Source: Zhengitettix transpicula (lineage: Eukaryota > Arthropoda > Insecta > Orthoptera > Tetrigidae). Taken from it: DNA of 64,000 nucleotides. The stretch spans positions 5,578,001 to 5,642,000 of the forward strand of contig CM073590.1 of assembly GCA_037074705.1 (NCBI GenBank), written 5' to 3'. Below are positions 38,316-48,572 of the stretch, in pieces. The position numbers and the translations under genes were made by a program. Position 1 is the stretch's first letter. Each line of letters opens with the position of its first letter. The notes under the pieces are model-generated. The model ran no database searches. It saw only the letters and a program-made list of their open reading frames with translations, and was not told where the DNA came from.

Positions 38316-38422
38316 TATAAATAGTATTTGACCTCGACGAAGACGTATTCTTTTCACAGTGCGTGCTTCTGTGCAGTGCTCTAGCGTTAAATAAACGCCA
38401 ACAACAGCTACGTGACAATATT
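38316..38422 (+). promoter_or_regulatory. LTR-like promoter/polyadenylation segment
   Basis: CTGTATAAATAG (TATA box) is followed about 30 bp later by TTCACAGTGC (initiator-like), then GTTAAATAAACGCC (polyadenylation signal) and CTACGTGACA, a CA-type end. This order in about 100 bp is typical of an LTR of a retrotransposon. No partner LTR, primer-binding site or coding sequence was found, so it would be a solo or truncated LTR. It could also be a fortuitous promoter-like match. Confidence 0.3.
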
Positions 38423-38473
38423 GTGTATCTCGTGGTTGATTATAAAATAAGTTATTTAAAATTCAAAATGTAA

Positions 38474-38691
38474 CGATGCAGGCTTTTCTAGGGTTTTCCC
38501 TGCATTACTTTTAGGCGTATTCCAGGTAGGATCCTTAAACTATAGCCCGGGGGCCCTAGTAAACCCTTGGCTACCTTCCTCTACCCTTCCGCATCCCCCC
38601 TTTCAAATCCCTTCCTATGCTATTAAAGGGGAGTTGTCACTATGTGGGTTACCCTCATGTAGCATGTTACCCCCCTCCCCCCCCAAAAAAA
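38474..38691 (+). repeat. Dispersed GC-rich repeat, copy 2
   Basis: Starts GATGCAGGCTTTTCTAGGG, continues with CCAGGTAGGATCCTTAAACT and CCCTTCCTATGCTATTAAAG and ends GTTACCCCCCTCCCCCCCC followed by an A run (38685-38691). It matches the 3' half of copies 1 and 3 and the reverse complement of copy 4. It is 5'-truncated, as is common for retroposed sequences. Confidence 0.7.
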
Positions 38692-41600
38692 GTTTACAGA
38701 ACTAATCTTAAACTGTAATGAACTTGCTTAAGTTCCCAGATTCGAGTGGATAGAATTTTTTATTTTGCTTCAGAAAAACAGGCAATTGAGATCAGTGTTT
38801 ATTCTTTTGAATATTAAATCGGATTCTCCTAGAGAACTTGGTTTTTCCATCTCCTGAACTACTTGGTATACTAACCCAAATGCTACGAAGTTAAGTTCAC
38901 TAGTTATTATGTAATATAATACTGTCCAGACTGTCGAAGTTTCGCAGACGGAAAAATTTCACAAACTGCTTACGAAACTACGTGACGTTGGATGACATCA
39001 TCTAACACTATTAGACCGTGAGTCACACGAGCTGCAGAAAAATATTTTACGTTTCCAGATACTTTACGGACCTAGTAAGTACTATTTTTACGTCAATTTT
39101 CCTTTAAGAAACACCGTAGCGCTACACGGGGGTTTATGTGACCATATCCAGAAATACGACACCCTTGATGCAGGATCTCAATTCAGTTTGCAGTTAAATT
39201 TTGTCAGTAAAGAGTACCATAGTCGTTATATCAGCACAAATAATAATTTCAGTATTTCGATATTTCTGTCGAAAAATTTAAAATACTATAATTAATAATT
39301 AAATTACAGGAATGAAAAACATTTTTTATCGTCCTTATCTTTTGACACACAAAATTATGATGATGTACACTATTGAAAGAAAAGGCACTGGGTCTATCTT
39401 TTTTATTTATCGCGTTGTATAACTCATTATTCCACTATCAAGTTTATTTGATTTTTATATATTTTGTTTCCTCTTGACTCTATCTATAAAATTATGGTAC
39501 AAGTATATTTCCACTTTCTCTTGACAACAAATCTGTGGTTTAGCAACCATTGCAAATATTCTAAAATTAAAACCGATTTTCTGTATAGCAAACAAAATTG
39601 CTGCCCAAAGCACTTTAAATTCGGTTTGTGGAAAGACCATTTAGTCTCAATTTAGTGAATGGTAGTTTGATATTATTTGAATCTTTTCGGTTAGGCAACA
39701 CAATTATACTCTTTCATAGAAATAAATTATACTGTGTTATTCTTAAAAGCATATATCATGAGACGATTTTAGTTTCCTTGTTGCCACTTGAGGAGTCCAC
39801 CTAATTTTCTTTGTAACCGAGAACTAACAAAATTGTGGAAGGGATTAAGCACAGGAAATAAGGGCCAATTTGATGTTACGAAAGTCACTTTATTTGGGTT
39901 AGAAACTGAATAATTTTTTAATTTTCTTTTTCCGTAAATGCTGTAATTAGACTATTTTTTCTAAAGGTGTCTGAATTTATGTTCTACGGTTTGCTAATTT
40001 CTTCTGTTAACAAAGGTTTATTGTTGGTATAGGTTGAGTATGAAGAAAAAGAATACTGGGACTGGGCTTAGTTCTAAGAACGGATACCTCAACATTAGAT
40101 AAAAAAATATACTGTATATGGTGTAGAATAAAGATTTTAGTGTTTATCGTCAATTTATTTCATATGAATCCATTCAGTACGTATACGGTCATTTTTCGCA
40201 AATATGAGCAAGTTTGAAGACATTTTGTAACTGACATATTACAATATAAAATACTGTGATAATATTACATATATATTTGTTTGACGCATATGATTAATTA
40301 TAAAGGGGAGATTCATCCACTTTGATTATACACTCAAAAAGTAAAAGAAATAAAATATAACCTACGATTCAATTGGTCTGCTAAAAATTCAAATTACGAT
40401 TTATATAGCAATTCAGGAAATCTCGATAAGCTAATCTTCCATGAATACATACTATATATATTGTAATGAACGCGTATCGCTGATTTATTTGATTAGCTAA
40501 TTACGTTTTAATAATAATTATTAATGTTAACTTGTGGAATATTATTAAAATAACCACATTGCATTGTTGGATTAGAGTTACGAAAACTCATTGTATATTG
40601 TATATTGTCTATCGAAATTTTCTGGATCAGTTTTTGTTCTCTTAATGAAAGAGTAATTTTTACTGGCGAAGACTTAATATATCCGGCAAAAGGAAGAACT
40701 CGCTGATTGGATACAAAATCGGATTTTGAAACAGGAAGCACTTGGCAGAGGCACTTCATTACTGTTGGGAAACGACTTCGACTAAATAGTGTCCTTACTC
40801 ACAGGATAACGTCTGAATTTTATATAACCCATTTGCAATAGCGACGCTAAATTCTAAAGTTTTTCTTGAGAAACAGAGAAATAATCTGAAATCCCTGTTG
40901 TGGACAGAAGAATCGTGGGGCTCTTCCTAGCGCCATACTGCATCAGGCATTTGAGATACCGGCCCGACGTTCGTAGACACCACAACTGGGGGGGGGGGGG
41001 GGCAAGTCGGCAATTCAGAATCCGCTTTATCACATGTGTGGCGGCAAACCGAGAGTTATCTAAAGTACATTTCTTGGTTCTCACAAGTAAATACACCCAA
41101 CCGAACACTGACGAGAAATACTCATTTTTATGTTCATGAATAGGAAAACTACAATAAGGACATTTCGTGGTACTCGTGACTTGAAACCTGGAAAGATTCG
41201 ATCCTCAGGAAAATAATTATCATTCCAAGATAAATTAAACTTTCATTGAGCTTATTTGCAAAATCATGTAGTAATACATCATTTAAAAGTTTCAACCTGG
41301 CTGAACATATAAAATGACAATCAAAGGCTAATTCATTGAGTATTTATTTTATAATAAACACAGATATGTAGAACATATCTGCAATATTTAGTTAAGTCAA
41401 GTCAGAAGATACAATTACAAATTTTTTAAGTTTATGGAAATAAATACTACTACAATAATTTATTTTTTATTTTGACGACAATAATTGAAATATATAGGAT
41501 AATAGTGGGAAATGTATAAGTTATTTATTGTGGTCCTAAATTAAAAGGAGACTTTAGATTATTAACGATGACTTTAGATAGCTTAAGATTTCACACGTCT

Positions 41601-42497
41601 TAGTGTCTTTACAGCCAATTTCTTACATCATGCGTTCGGCATTCAGCTAAAAATACTCGTCCTTCTTTACAATTTGCTGTAGCACACCGGATCCTTTTCA
41701 CGGGTCTCGGAAAGGTAGCTTGCGTTAAAACATGATTAATGAAACTCAAGTCTATGAATGCGAAAGCATGTGCTGCTTTCAGTGGCTCTTAGAGTCTCGG
41801 GGCGATGTGGACACGTGTATCGACTGAAAGAGGGACTGCAATACAGAGGGTCTACGTATTCCATCGGGAATACCAGCCTCAGAATAAACTCAAACTACTA
41901 ATGCCACCTCCTTCCTCGGAGAAGTCAATGTCAAACAAAGTTCTTTAAGGAACTGAATAAGCATGGTGCAAGAATGGCTAGATTCCAAGGAGAGTAATAT
42001 CAGAATGAAGTCTCTTTTTCCTTGTATAGGCCTCACACACTTGCAACAATTTATTTATTGGATGGTTGAAAGTCGCGTCAACAAAATTGTCCTCGGTAAC
42101 TGTACATGATTAAAACATAATTCAACAGAGGGTTGCTGCTGCTTGAATTATCTAGTTTTACTTGTAAATGAGTTTAAATGTACAGAAGATTTATCTGCTT
42201 CATTTAATTGATGAATTTGTGCAAAAGGCATAAATTACATCTTAAAATCATGTTATGTAAAATCAACTGGGATGGCTGGAGTTCGGTTAATGCTTGAACT
42301 GGTGATGGAAATAATCATGATTCAATTCCTATTTGTAAAGAGATGGGGAAAGTATTGTTGTCACTTAATAATTAATTATCAAGTATAAATTAATAATAAT
42401 GATGAAAAAAATTATATATATGACTTGATTATAATGTTATAAATAAATAAATGGCCATTACTCTTGAATTATATTCAAAATTTAAAATATTGTAGTA
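38692..42497. other. No gene recognised; poly-G run
   Basis: AT-rich with scattered short ORFs and no motif. A run of 15 G lies at 40988-41002 inside a GC-richer patch (40880-41070). The patch at 41640-41960 is also less AT-rich but unassigned. Confidence 0.45.
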
Positions 42498-42533
42498 CCT
42501 AATGAGGTTCTACAAGAGGACGAAACGTCGTGT
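42498..42533 (+). ncRNA. Hammerhead-like motif, solitary PLE terminus
   Basis: CTAATGA (42499-42505), one unpaired G, hairpin GTTCT / AGGAC with one wobble, GAAAC (42522-42526), then GTCGTGTATTTAAT. The layout is that of the PLE termini in this window but with CTAATGA instead of CTGATGA and UG after the minimal helix III. It is probably an inactive remnant. No endonuclease remnant is visible nearby. Confidence 0.4.
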
Positions 42534-42776
42534 ATTTAATATATATTTTTTTCAAAAATTAAATAAATATTTTGATTAAAAGCCTTTAATTTATTTATAA
42601 TTTTGAAGTCATTAAGAGACTTTTCAGACTTTCGAAAATAGAAATACACATTCCAATACGGTTTCGTAACAAAACTTAGCTCATAAATTTATATCTACAG
42701 TCTGCTAAATTTGTGAAAGAACATTTTTTTTCGTATGATAATTACTACATCAAATAGTCAGTTAAAAACTGAACAC

Positions 42777-42866
42777 ACTACCCTTCCGCATCCCCCATTT
42801 CAAATCTGTTCCTATGCTATTAACTGGCAGTATCCATCACGTGGATTATCCTCAGATAGTACATAT
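42777..42866 (+). repeat. Fragment of the GC-rich dispersed repeat
   Basis: ACCCTTCCGCATCCCCCATT, TTCCTATGCTATTAACTGGC and CACGTGGATTATCCTCA match the 3' part of the family. It lies about 100 bp upstream of a much fuller copy, so two insertions of the same family sit side by side. Confidence 0.55.
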
Positions 42867-42959
42867 AGAACAATTTAGTTTATCTCGTGTAGGCAGAACC
42901 TTTCTGGAGAGACGTATATGTCTAATTTGGGGATTCCTTTTCCTCTCTCCGTATTTAAA

Positions 42960-43386
42960 CTAAGAATCCTACAAGTCGAGGCAACTCGGACAGCTTTGAG
43001 AGGTGTATGTTCCGGGGTCGCAGACATTGGGCATACAGTAAAGGTTATTCTCTGTTCCCAGTCGGCCAGCTGCCTCCTAAACTGGACAAGGCACTGAGAA
43101 GTAAATGCAACGTTCCCTCAGCAAACCCCTTTCCCGCCATCGGTAGGGTGTGGGACAAGTACCAAGCACCTGACCTACCTGACGTAGGTTTTCTAGATAT
43201 TGACCTGCACCACTTTTAGGAGAATACCGGGTAGGATCCTTAAACTATAACTCGCGGGCCCTAGTTAATTCTAAACTACCTTGCTCAACCCTTTCGCATC
43301 CCCCCTTGAAATTCCTTCCTATTCTATTAGAGGGTAGTTGCCACCTCGTGGATTACCTTCATGTAACCCGTTACTCTAAAAAATCT
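42960..43386 (+). repeat. Dispersed GC-rich repeat, long copy 3
   Basis: One of the two longest copies. It shares GAGAGGTGTATGTTCCGGGG, CAGTCGGCCAGCTGCCTCCT, AAACTGGACAAGG, GGTAGGGTGTGGGACAAGTA and GGGTAGGATCCTTAAACTAT with the reverse complement of 47371-47850, and ends in a short A run at 43379-43384. A 71-codon frame (43007-43219) contains VGQLPPKLDKALR, IGRVWDKYQAPDLPDVGF, which matches the frame of copy 4 (see that entry). The function is unknown, and the element may be a SINE or the tail of a non-LTR element. Confidence 0.65.
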
Positions 43387-44310
43387 GCAAAAGGGGATAC
43401 GACTGTAACGCGGATTTTCGTAATGGAAGAAACTACCTAAGCGCAATTTAATTTTATTTAATTGATTTGTTCCGTTAGTTCAGTTGCTTACGCCTGATCC
43501 GTCATTAAATGTGTTACAAATATAATATTTAAATGTTACAAGAGAAAATTAGAATTTTGAGCACATAAAGTACACAATAATCGAAAACACATTACACGAA
43601 TTAGAAAGTACATAAGGTAGAAACTTGTATTTATAACCAGGAAATTATAATATATATGACACATTAATTCACAAAAACGAAATTTTTATATTTAGATGAG
43701 AGAAATTAATAAAATAGAATATATAAACGAACACAAACTACGTATCTAAGTATATAAATAGATTACAGTGTTTTTTATATATACAGAAATAAGATTCTTA
43801 GAATAGGATAAATGATCTAAGCACTATTTGCACTTAACACAAAAAAAACTCATATTCCACTCATTTCACCATATACCACCCAGCATATGATTTATTAAAT
43901 GATATTCATTTGACTGGAAGCTATAGAAACAAAACGGTATTTAAGAAATTGGACAATTTTCAACAGATTGAAATGTGTACGAGCAAGATGTTAAAATCCA
44001 TATTCATCAAATCTTTTTGAGTAGTGAAAAAAATGTTTTGACTTATAAAGCAGAGAGAGTAGTCTACATTATCAGTGCTGAACTGAATCGGCTAGTGTTT
44101 ATAAGGTATGCAGACCCTCCAGTCAATAAATATGAACTTTTGCTTCCTCACTGTATCATATAACAGAGTTAAATTCTCATTTTATCATCTTAGGTATTTG
44201 GTATTTACTTCGCTTAGTCAACCTACTTCACCTCCAAATTAGTAAATGTACCTTCTAAATCAATAGTTTATCTCAGTTTAAGTTCATCATTACATATTGA
44301 TAAAAAGAAA
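43387..44310. other. No gene recognised
   Basis: AT-rich. The ORF at 43975-44163 has no motif. Nothing else stands out. Confidence 0.5.
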
Positions 44311-44420
44311 AAAATTGCGTCGGATTGAAAATAATAAGAAAGGTAGCCAATTCAGACAAAAAATGATAATATAAATACCACAAAAAGTTTCTGGAATCCT
44401 TGTCCCTTTCACTTTCATGT
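44311..44420 (-). repeat. PLE terminal segment, minus orientation
   Basis: The reverse complement reads AAGGGACAAGGATTCCAGAA, ACTTTTTGTGGTATTTATAT, TATCATTTTTTGTCTGAATT, GGCTACCTTTCTTATTATT, TTCAATCCGACGCAA. It matches the terminal segments at 48.5, 55.7, 56.4, 56.7 and 63.2 kb. The CTGAAGA block is lost, although the helix II and GAAAC region is partly preserved (CCAGAAAC). It is solitary. Confidence 0.6.
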
Positions 44421-45554
44421 TTGATTACTTGCAAAAGTCTTCTGAGATAAACCCACACTTCTTTTATTTATCACGAATTTAGGGGCACAATAAATAACTA
44501 ATACATTTATATATATTAGGTGTCAAATAAACTAACATTTGGTTTGATAGTTACAGAGCACCAAACGTTTAATAAGAAATTTCCCCTCATGGTTGAAAGA
44601 CGTCCAGTGAATTACTTTGGAAACCTAAATTCTGAATTCCAATTACCAGTCAGACAAGGAAACATCTGAATGTTTCCAGCGCACTCGACATTTCTGAAAG
44701 CGCCATTCGAAACGCAAACGAGTATAATATAATAAAATATTGTTAAGTATTGTACGTCAGTATAACAATGTGTTGCTATAAACAATATCTTCCACTTCCT
44801 CGCTCTTTGTTCGGTGAATTCAAGCTACGGAGGCGATTGGAATTCGGTTAACTGGTTTCCGAATCAATTCCATTGCCGGCCGAAAGATAGGCCCTTGGCG
44901 CCGAGTACGCACATAAATCTCTGTTGTATGGAGGGCAGCACTTTCTGTGACAGCACTCACTTCCGCACATCGATCTCCGCGGAGCACAGTCGCTTTACAG
45001 AACATGAAGGCTATTGTTGTCTCATTTTTTTTCACACAAAAGTACTTGTCCTCATTAACGTTAAACATACACGCTCATATACATTGTAACTTAGTATAAG
45101 CAAATATAATATAAAACGAATCCTTTAAATAAATTATACCATTCTACGTTCAAGTCATGACAGCCAAGACACGATCCACAATGTCAAAGCGTACTGAGAA
45201 AAAGAAAAAACAACAATTGAAATTAGTAGTAATTACAATACGCATCCCGTCTATTAACTTGCGAATTAGTACTTTGACTTTTCTTAACAAACAGTTCAAC
45301 AAACGAATACATTAGAGAACAAGCATCCACTCCAACCAAGCTTCTTAAGTAGAGACTCTTCCATAGACTCCATTCATTTTCACACCATGCTAAAAACATT
45401 CCTAAAAAAAAGAAAATATGGACTTCCAGGTAATAAACCATAATTATACTACTAGGATACCGCCCTGAAAATTCCATGTGCTACCAATAGACACTTTCCT
45501 CGCCAGGACGGGATCAAATAACACGAAGAATACGGACTAGGAGATAGAGCTGAA
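44421..45554. other. No gene recognised
   Basis: Includes a GC-richer patch (44800-45010) with overlapping ORFs on both strands and no motif, plus a minus frame at 45223-45477. The part close to 45555 may be further upstream sequence of the retrotransposon that follows, but it is too decayed to align by eye. Confidence 0.4.
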
Positions 45555-46392
45555 GAACATAATTGAGAAGTACATGTTACCTAAAGTAATATACGCGAAT
45601 GTTTCAATAACCAGCGAAGGAATTGGATGCGCTATAGTTTCAGACGAGTTTAAGGACGGCAACCATAAATAGCAAAGCATCATGTAACTACGGCGGAAAT
45701 ATATGCCATATATTTGGCAACAATGCGATGCACGGAAGAACGAAACAAAAATAATTTAATACGAAGACTCTCTGGCAGCAATAAATACAGCAACCAACGA
45801 AAAGATATGGAATGGTACCGTCAATAAAATCAGAGAAACCCTTATGGCTATTCTAAATAGTAATAATAAGGTGATGATAGGATGGATACCGGCACACAGA
45901 GGAATAGAGGGAAACGAAAGGGCGGACAATTGTGCAAAGATAGAGGCATCCCAACAAAAGAATAAAAACAATAGTCCAACAGACACTAAAGTGATGGGGG
46001 ACAAGTCTAAGCCAGTATGCTGGAGAAAAAATGGTACAATTTTAGAAGAGGAAGGAATGAAGGGATTTTTCACAAGGAAGTCGATAACATCAAGGAAATA
46101 TCCTACGCTAGCAATCTGTCACTGAGACAGCAGGTGGTTGTTGCTAGGTTAAGAACTCTCCATTCTAACCTCACGCACTCGTTTCTAATCTCCAGGTCAT
46201 TTTAACCTACATGTGACGTATGCAACGCTGCCCTGACGATCCAGCATATCCTCTACGAATGCCCAAAGCACGACAGGACTAGAAGAGCCACGATTGAGTA
46301 ATACACGAGAATGGAGATATGTACCTCAGCTACAGCAATAAATAACCTGCTAAAGTTTAGCAAGAAAACCGGCATTCAAGATCTAATCTAAA
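45555..46392 (+). pseudogene. Decayed RNase H domain and tail of a non-LTR retrotransposon
   Basis: Conceptual translation in shifting frames gives LPKVIYANVSITSEGIGCAI (first RNase H strand), then YEDSLAAINTATNEKIWNG (DS-AA block), then MIGWIPAHRGIEGNERADNC, then CNAALTIQHILYECPKHDR. W-IPAH-GI-GNE-AD is the RNase H signature of Jockey-, I- and R1-type elements. The C..C-T-H-L-ECP block is the zinc-knuckle-like tail they carry downstream. The first catalytic aspartate (YTDGS in relatives) is replaced here (YANVS), and several stops and frameshifts interrupt the gene. The longest intact piece is 45844-46125. The reverse transcriptase upstream is not recognisable. The element is dead, on the plus strand. 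Confidence 0.82.
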
Positions 46393-47370
46393 TAGACAAT
46401 GGATCTCAGACTAGGAATAAAATGTATAGTTAATATGAACTAATTGTAATTATTTCATGTAATAGGTATGGTAAGTCGCCAATGAATTTTATGTTGACGC
46501 GACTGTAAACATAATTGTTTTTAAAAATAATTCCAGGTATTGTAGGAAGCGGACCAGCCATTCGTTTGATTCTGATTGAATTATATTCTGTAATTACAAT
46601 AATCGTACTGACAAATTTCGCAGTTTCGAAGCAAGCTACATAGTGGAAAATTTATCTGACGACATTTAAATTTCTTCAAACTACCTACCGTATAAAAAAA
46701 GTGGCTACTGAATTTTTTTCGTCTGGAAGGGAGACGTCCAATGCTACGAAACTTACTCTCCATCACTGTGAGTAGGAAAGTGGGGTGATTAAAAACTAAT
46801 TTGGGAACCCAGATTTTTATTGCCGATTTGTACTCTTCAGGCACAGTTAGATTGATTTTTTCCTACGATTACAGTAATTTCAATCAAAGATGGCGCTGTA
46901 GCAGACAAAAATCAAAGTGGGTTAAAACCGTAGAGAACCGTTGAGAAAAACACAACACATAAAAAAAAGAATACAGTAATGTAATAACTTAGAACAAGCA
47001 CCCCATTTGGTATAAAACAAGAGGAATCAAGAACCGCGATGAGAATAATATACTATGTCCACATCGCTGATGCAGGTTTTCACTAAAATCAGTATTGGTC
47101 TTTTCGTTAAAGGAATAAAAGAATTTTTAAGCTTTTTATGCATAATCCAAAATCTGTAAATAAAAAATTGGGGATTTTCCATCTTAGTATTTTATGTTCT
47201 CCTCCCCCATCACAAACCCAGGAGATAGGATTAGGTCTCGAGTATAATATCCGATGGACCCAATAACGAATAAATTGTACTACGAACTTTTTTATACATT
47301 GTACACTTTTCGAGGTATTTCAATGTCATCATTAGAAACGGGATTTTTTTTGTAGTTTATGTTTTAGGTA
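46393..47370. other. No gene recognised
   Basis: Probably the 3' untranslated remnant of the preceding element at first, then AT-rich sequence. ORF 46581-46844 (minus) has no motif. Confidence 0.45.
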
Positions 47371-47850
47371 ATCCACATAGTGGTAACTCACCTCTTATAG
47401 CATAGGAAACGGAGTGAAAGGGTGGATGCGGAAAGGTAGAGGAAGATTGCCAAGGGTTAACTAGGGCCCCCTGGTTATGGTTTAAGGATCCTACCCGGCA
47501 ATTCGCCTCAAAGTGTTGCAGGGAAAATCCTACAAAAACCTGCATCAAGTAGGTCGGGCATTTGGTACTTGTCCCACGCCCTTCCGATGGAGGGAGAGGG
47601 ATTTGCTGTGGGGTCACAGCTTTCCCCTCTCAGTTCCTTGACCAGTTTAGGAGGCAGTTGGCCGACTATTCCAATAGGAATAGTGAACAACTCTTACCGT
47701 ATGTCCAAGGTCTGTGACCACGAAACATACATCTCTCAAAACATGCCGAAGTGCCTCGGCATGTGGGAATTTTAGTTCATAAACCAGAGACATGTGAAGG
47801 CATTACCAAAGGTAATCCCCTCCACAGCTCTCACAGGTTCACCTGCGAGA
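47371..47850 (-). repeat. Dispersed GC-rich repeat, long copy 4
   Basis: Minus-strand copy of the family, about 480 bp. It runs on the minus strand from CGAGGCACTTCGGCATG through GTCGGCCAACTGCCTCCTAA, ATCGGAAGGGCGTGGGACAA and CTACCCGG (plus sense) to the GGTAATCCACATAGTGG end. Its minus-strand frame (47508-47690) reads VGQLPPKLVKELRGESCDPT, ANPSPSIGRAWDKYQMPDLL, DAGF, colinear with the frame of copy 3. The shared peptide suggests that the ancestral repeat was coding, or that the copies are simply young. Differences between the copies include both silent and replacement changes. Confidence 0.7.
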
Positions 47851-48087
47851 GAATATTTATATACATATAAATCGTGTATATTTCAAAAATAACTTGCAAG
47901 TAATTATCGAAGAAACTGTTAACTATTGATATTTTTCTACAAAGCACATTCAACACATACGCAATGGTATTCGGAGACGTTTGATGATAATGTTCCTGTA
48001 ATATGTATCACGTTAAATTGACATGAAATCGAATAAACCCTAATACATATTAATTGTTCGTATCCGTTTTTGAAGTACTATACACTG

Positions 48088-48398
48088 TGTAATTTAAAAA
48101 ATCTATTCTAATTCCTGCTAAATAGGGCAAACAAAACGTTCCATTAGTACCCATATCAAGGAGCATGTGTCTAATATCAAAACTTCCCAACGATAAACAA
48201 ACTGTAGTCTACAAACATATAATTAATTCGAGACATAAATTTTATAGGCTAAATGCTAAGATTTTAGACATTGACACGAGGTACAATTCCAGGCTCATAT
48301 CAGAGATGCTTCACATTAAATCAAACATCACAGCAATTAAAGTAGAAATAAACATTATGAAACTCAACAATTGCTATGATCACTTATTATTAGGCTAA
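48088..48398 (+). pseudogene. Penelope-type GIY-YIG endonuclease, frameshifted
   Basis: One frame gives VI, a stop, KIYSNSC, a stop, IGQTKRSISTHIKEHVSNIK. A second frame continues with VVYKHIINSRHKFYRLNAKI, LDIDTRYNSRLISEMLHIKS. Together these are the PLE endonuclease blocks in order: (Y)IGQTKR, R/H-x-x-EH, the H-INS-H-F block, then AKILD-x-x-x-x-Y-x-x-RLISEMLHI. Two stops and at least one frameshift are visible. It lies directly upstream of a plus-strand terminal segment with a hammerhead-like core (48481-48510), the normal 3' order of a PLE. No reverse transcriptase was recognised upstream, so it is 5'-truncated. Confidence 0.85.
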
Positions 48399-48439
48399 GC
48401 CTTCTGTTCTTATTGCCGTCACGTTCTCTTCGCCTTTGA

Positions 48440-48572
48440 GTTTCGTAAACTAACCAGTGCAATTGTGTCGCTCTCAGCACCTGAAGAAAGGGAAAAGGAT
48501 CCCAGAAACGTTGTGTGGTATTTACATTGCCACTTATTTTGCTATCTTTCGTATTAAAGAAAGTTTTATTAC
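48440..48572 (+). ncRNA. PLE 3' terminal segment with hammerhead-like core
   Basis: CTGAAGA (48481-48487), two unpaired A, hairpin GGGA / TCCC with a 6-nt loop, one unpaired A, GAAA (48505-48508), then CGTTGTGTGGTATTT. The CUGANGA and GAAA blocks are intact. Unpaired bases flank helix II, and UG instead of UH follows the minimal helix III. It follows the endonuclease relic by about 80 bp and is followed by the family signature GCTATCTTTCGTATTA. This location identifies the motif family as the PLE terminal repeat. Confidence 0.6.

Noticed and set aside
43007..43219. 71-codon ORF called as an independent gene
   Set aside because: It lies inside a dispersed repeat with several truncated copies. 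It is described with the repeat and not as a host gene.
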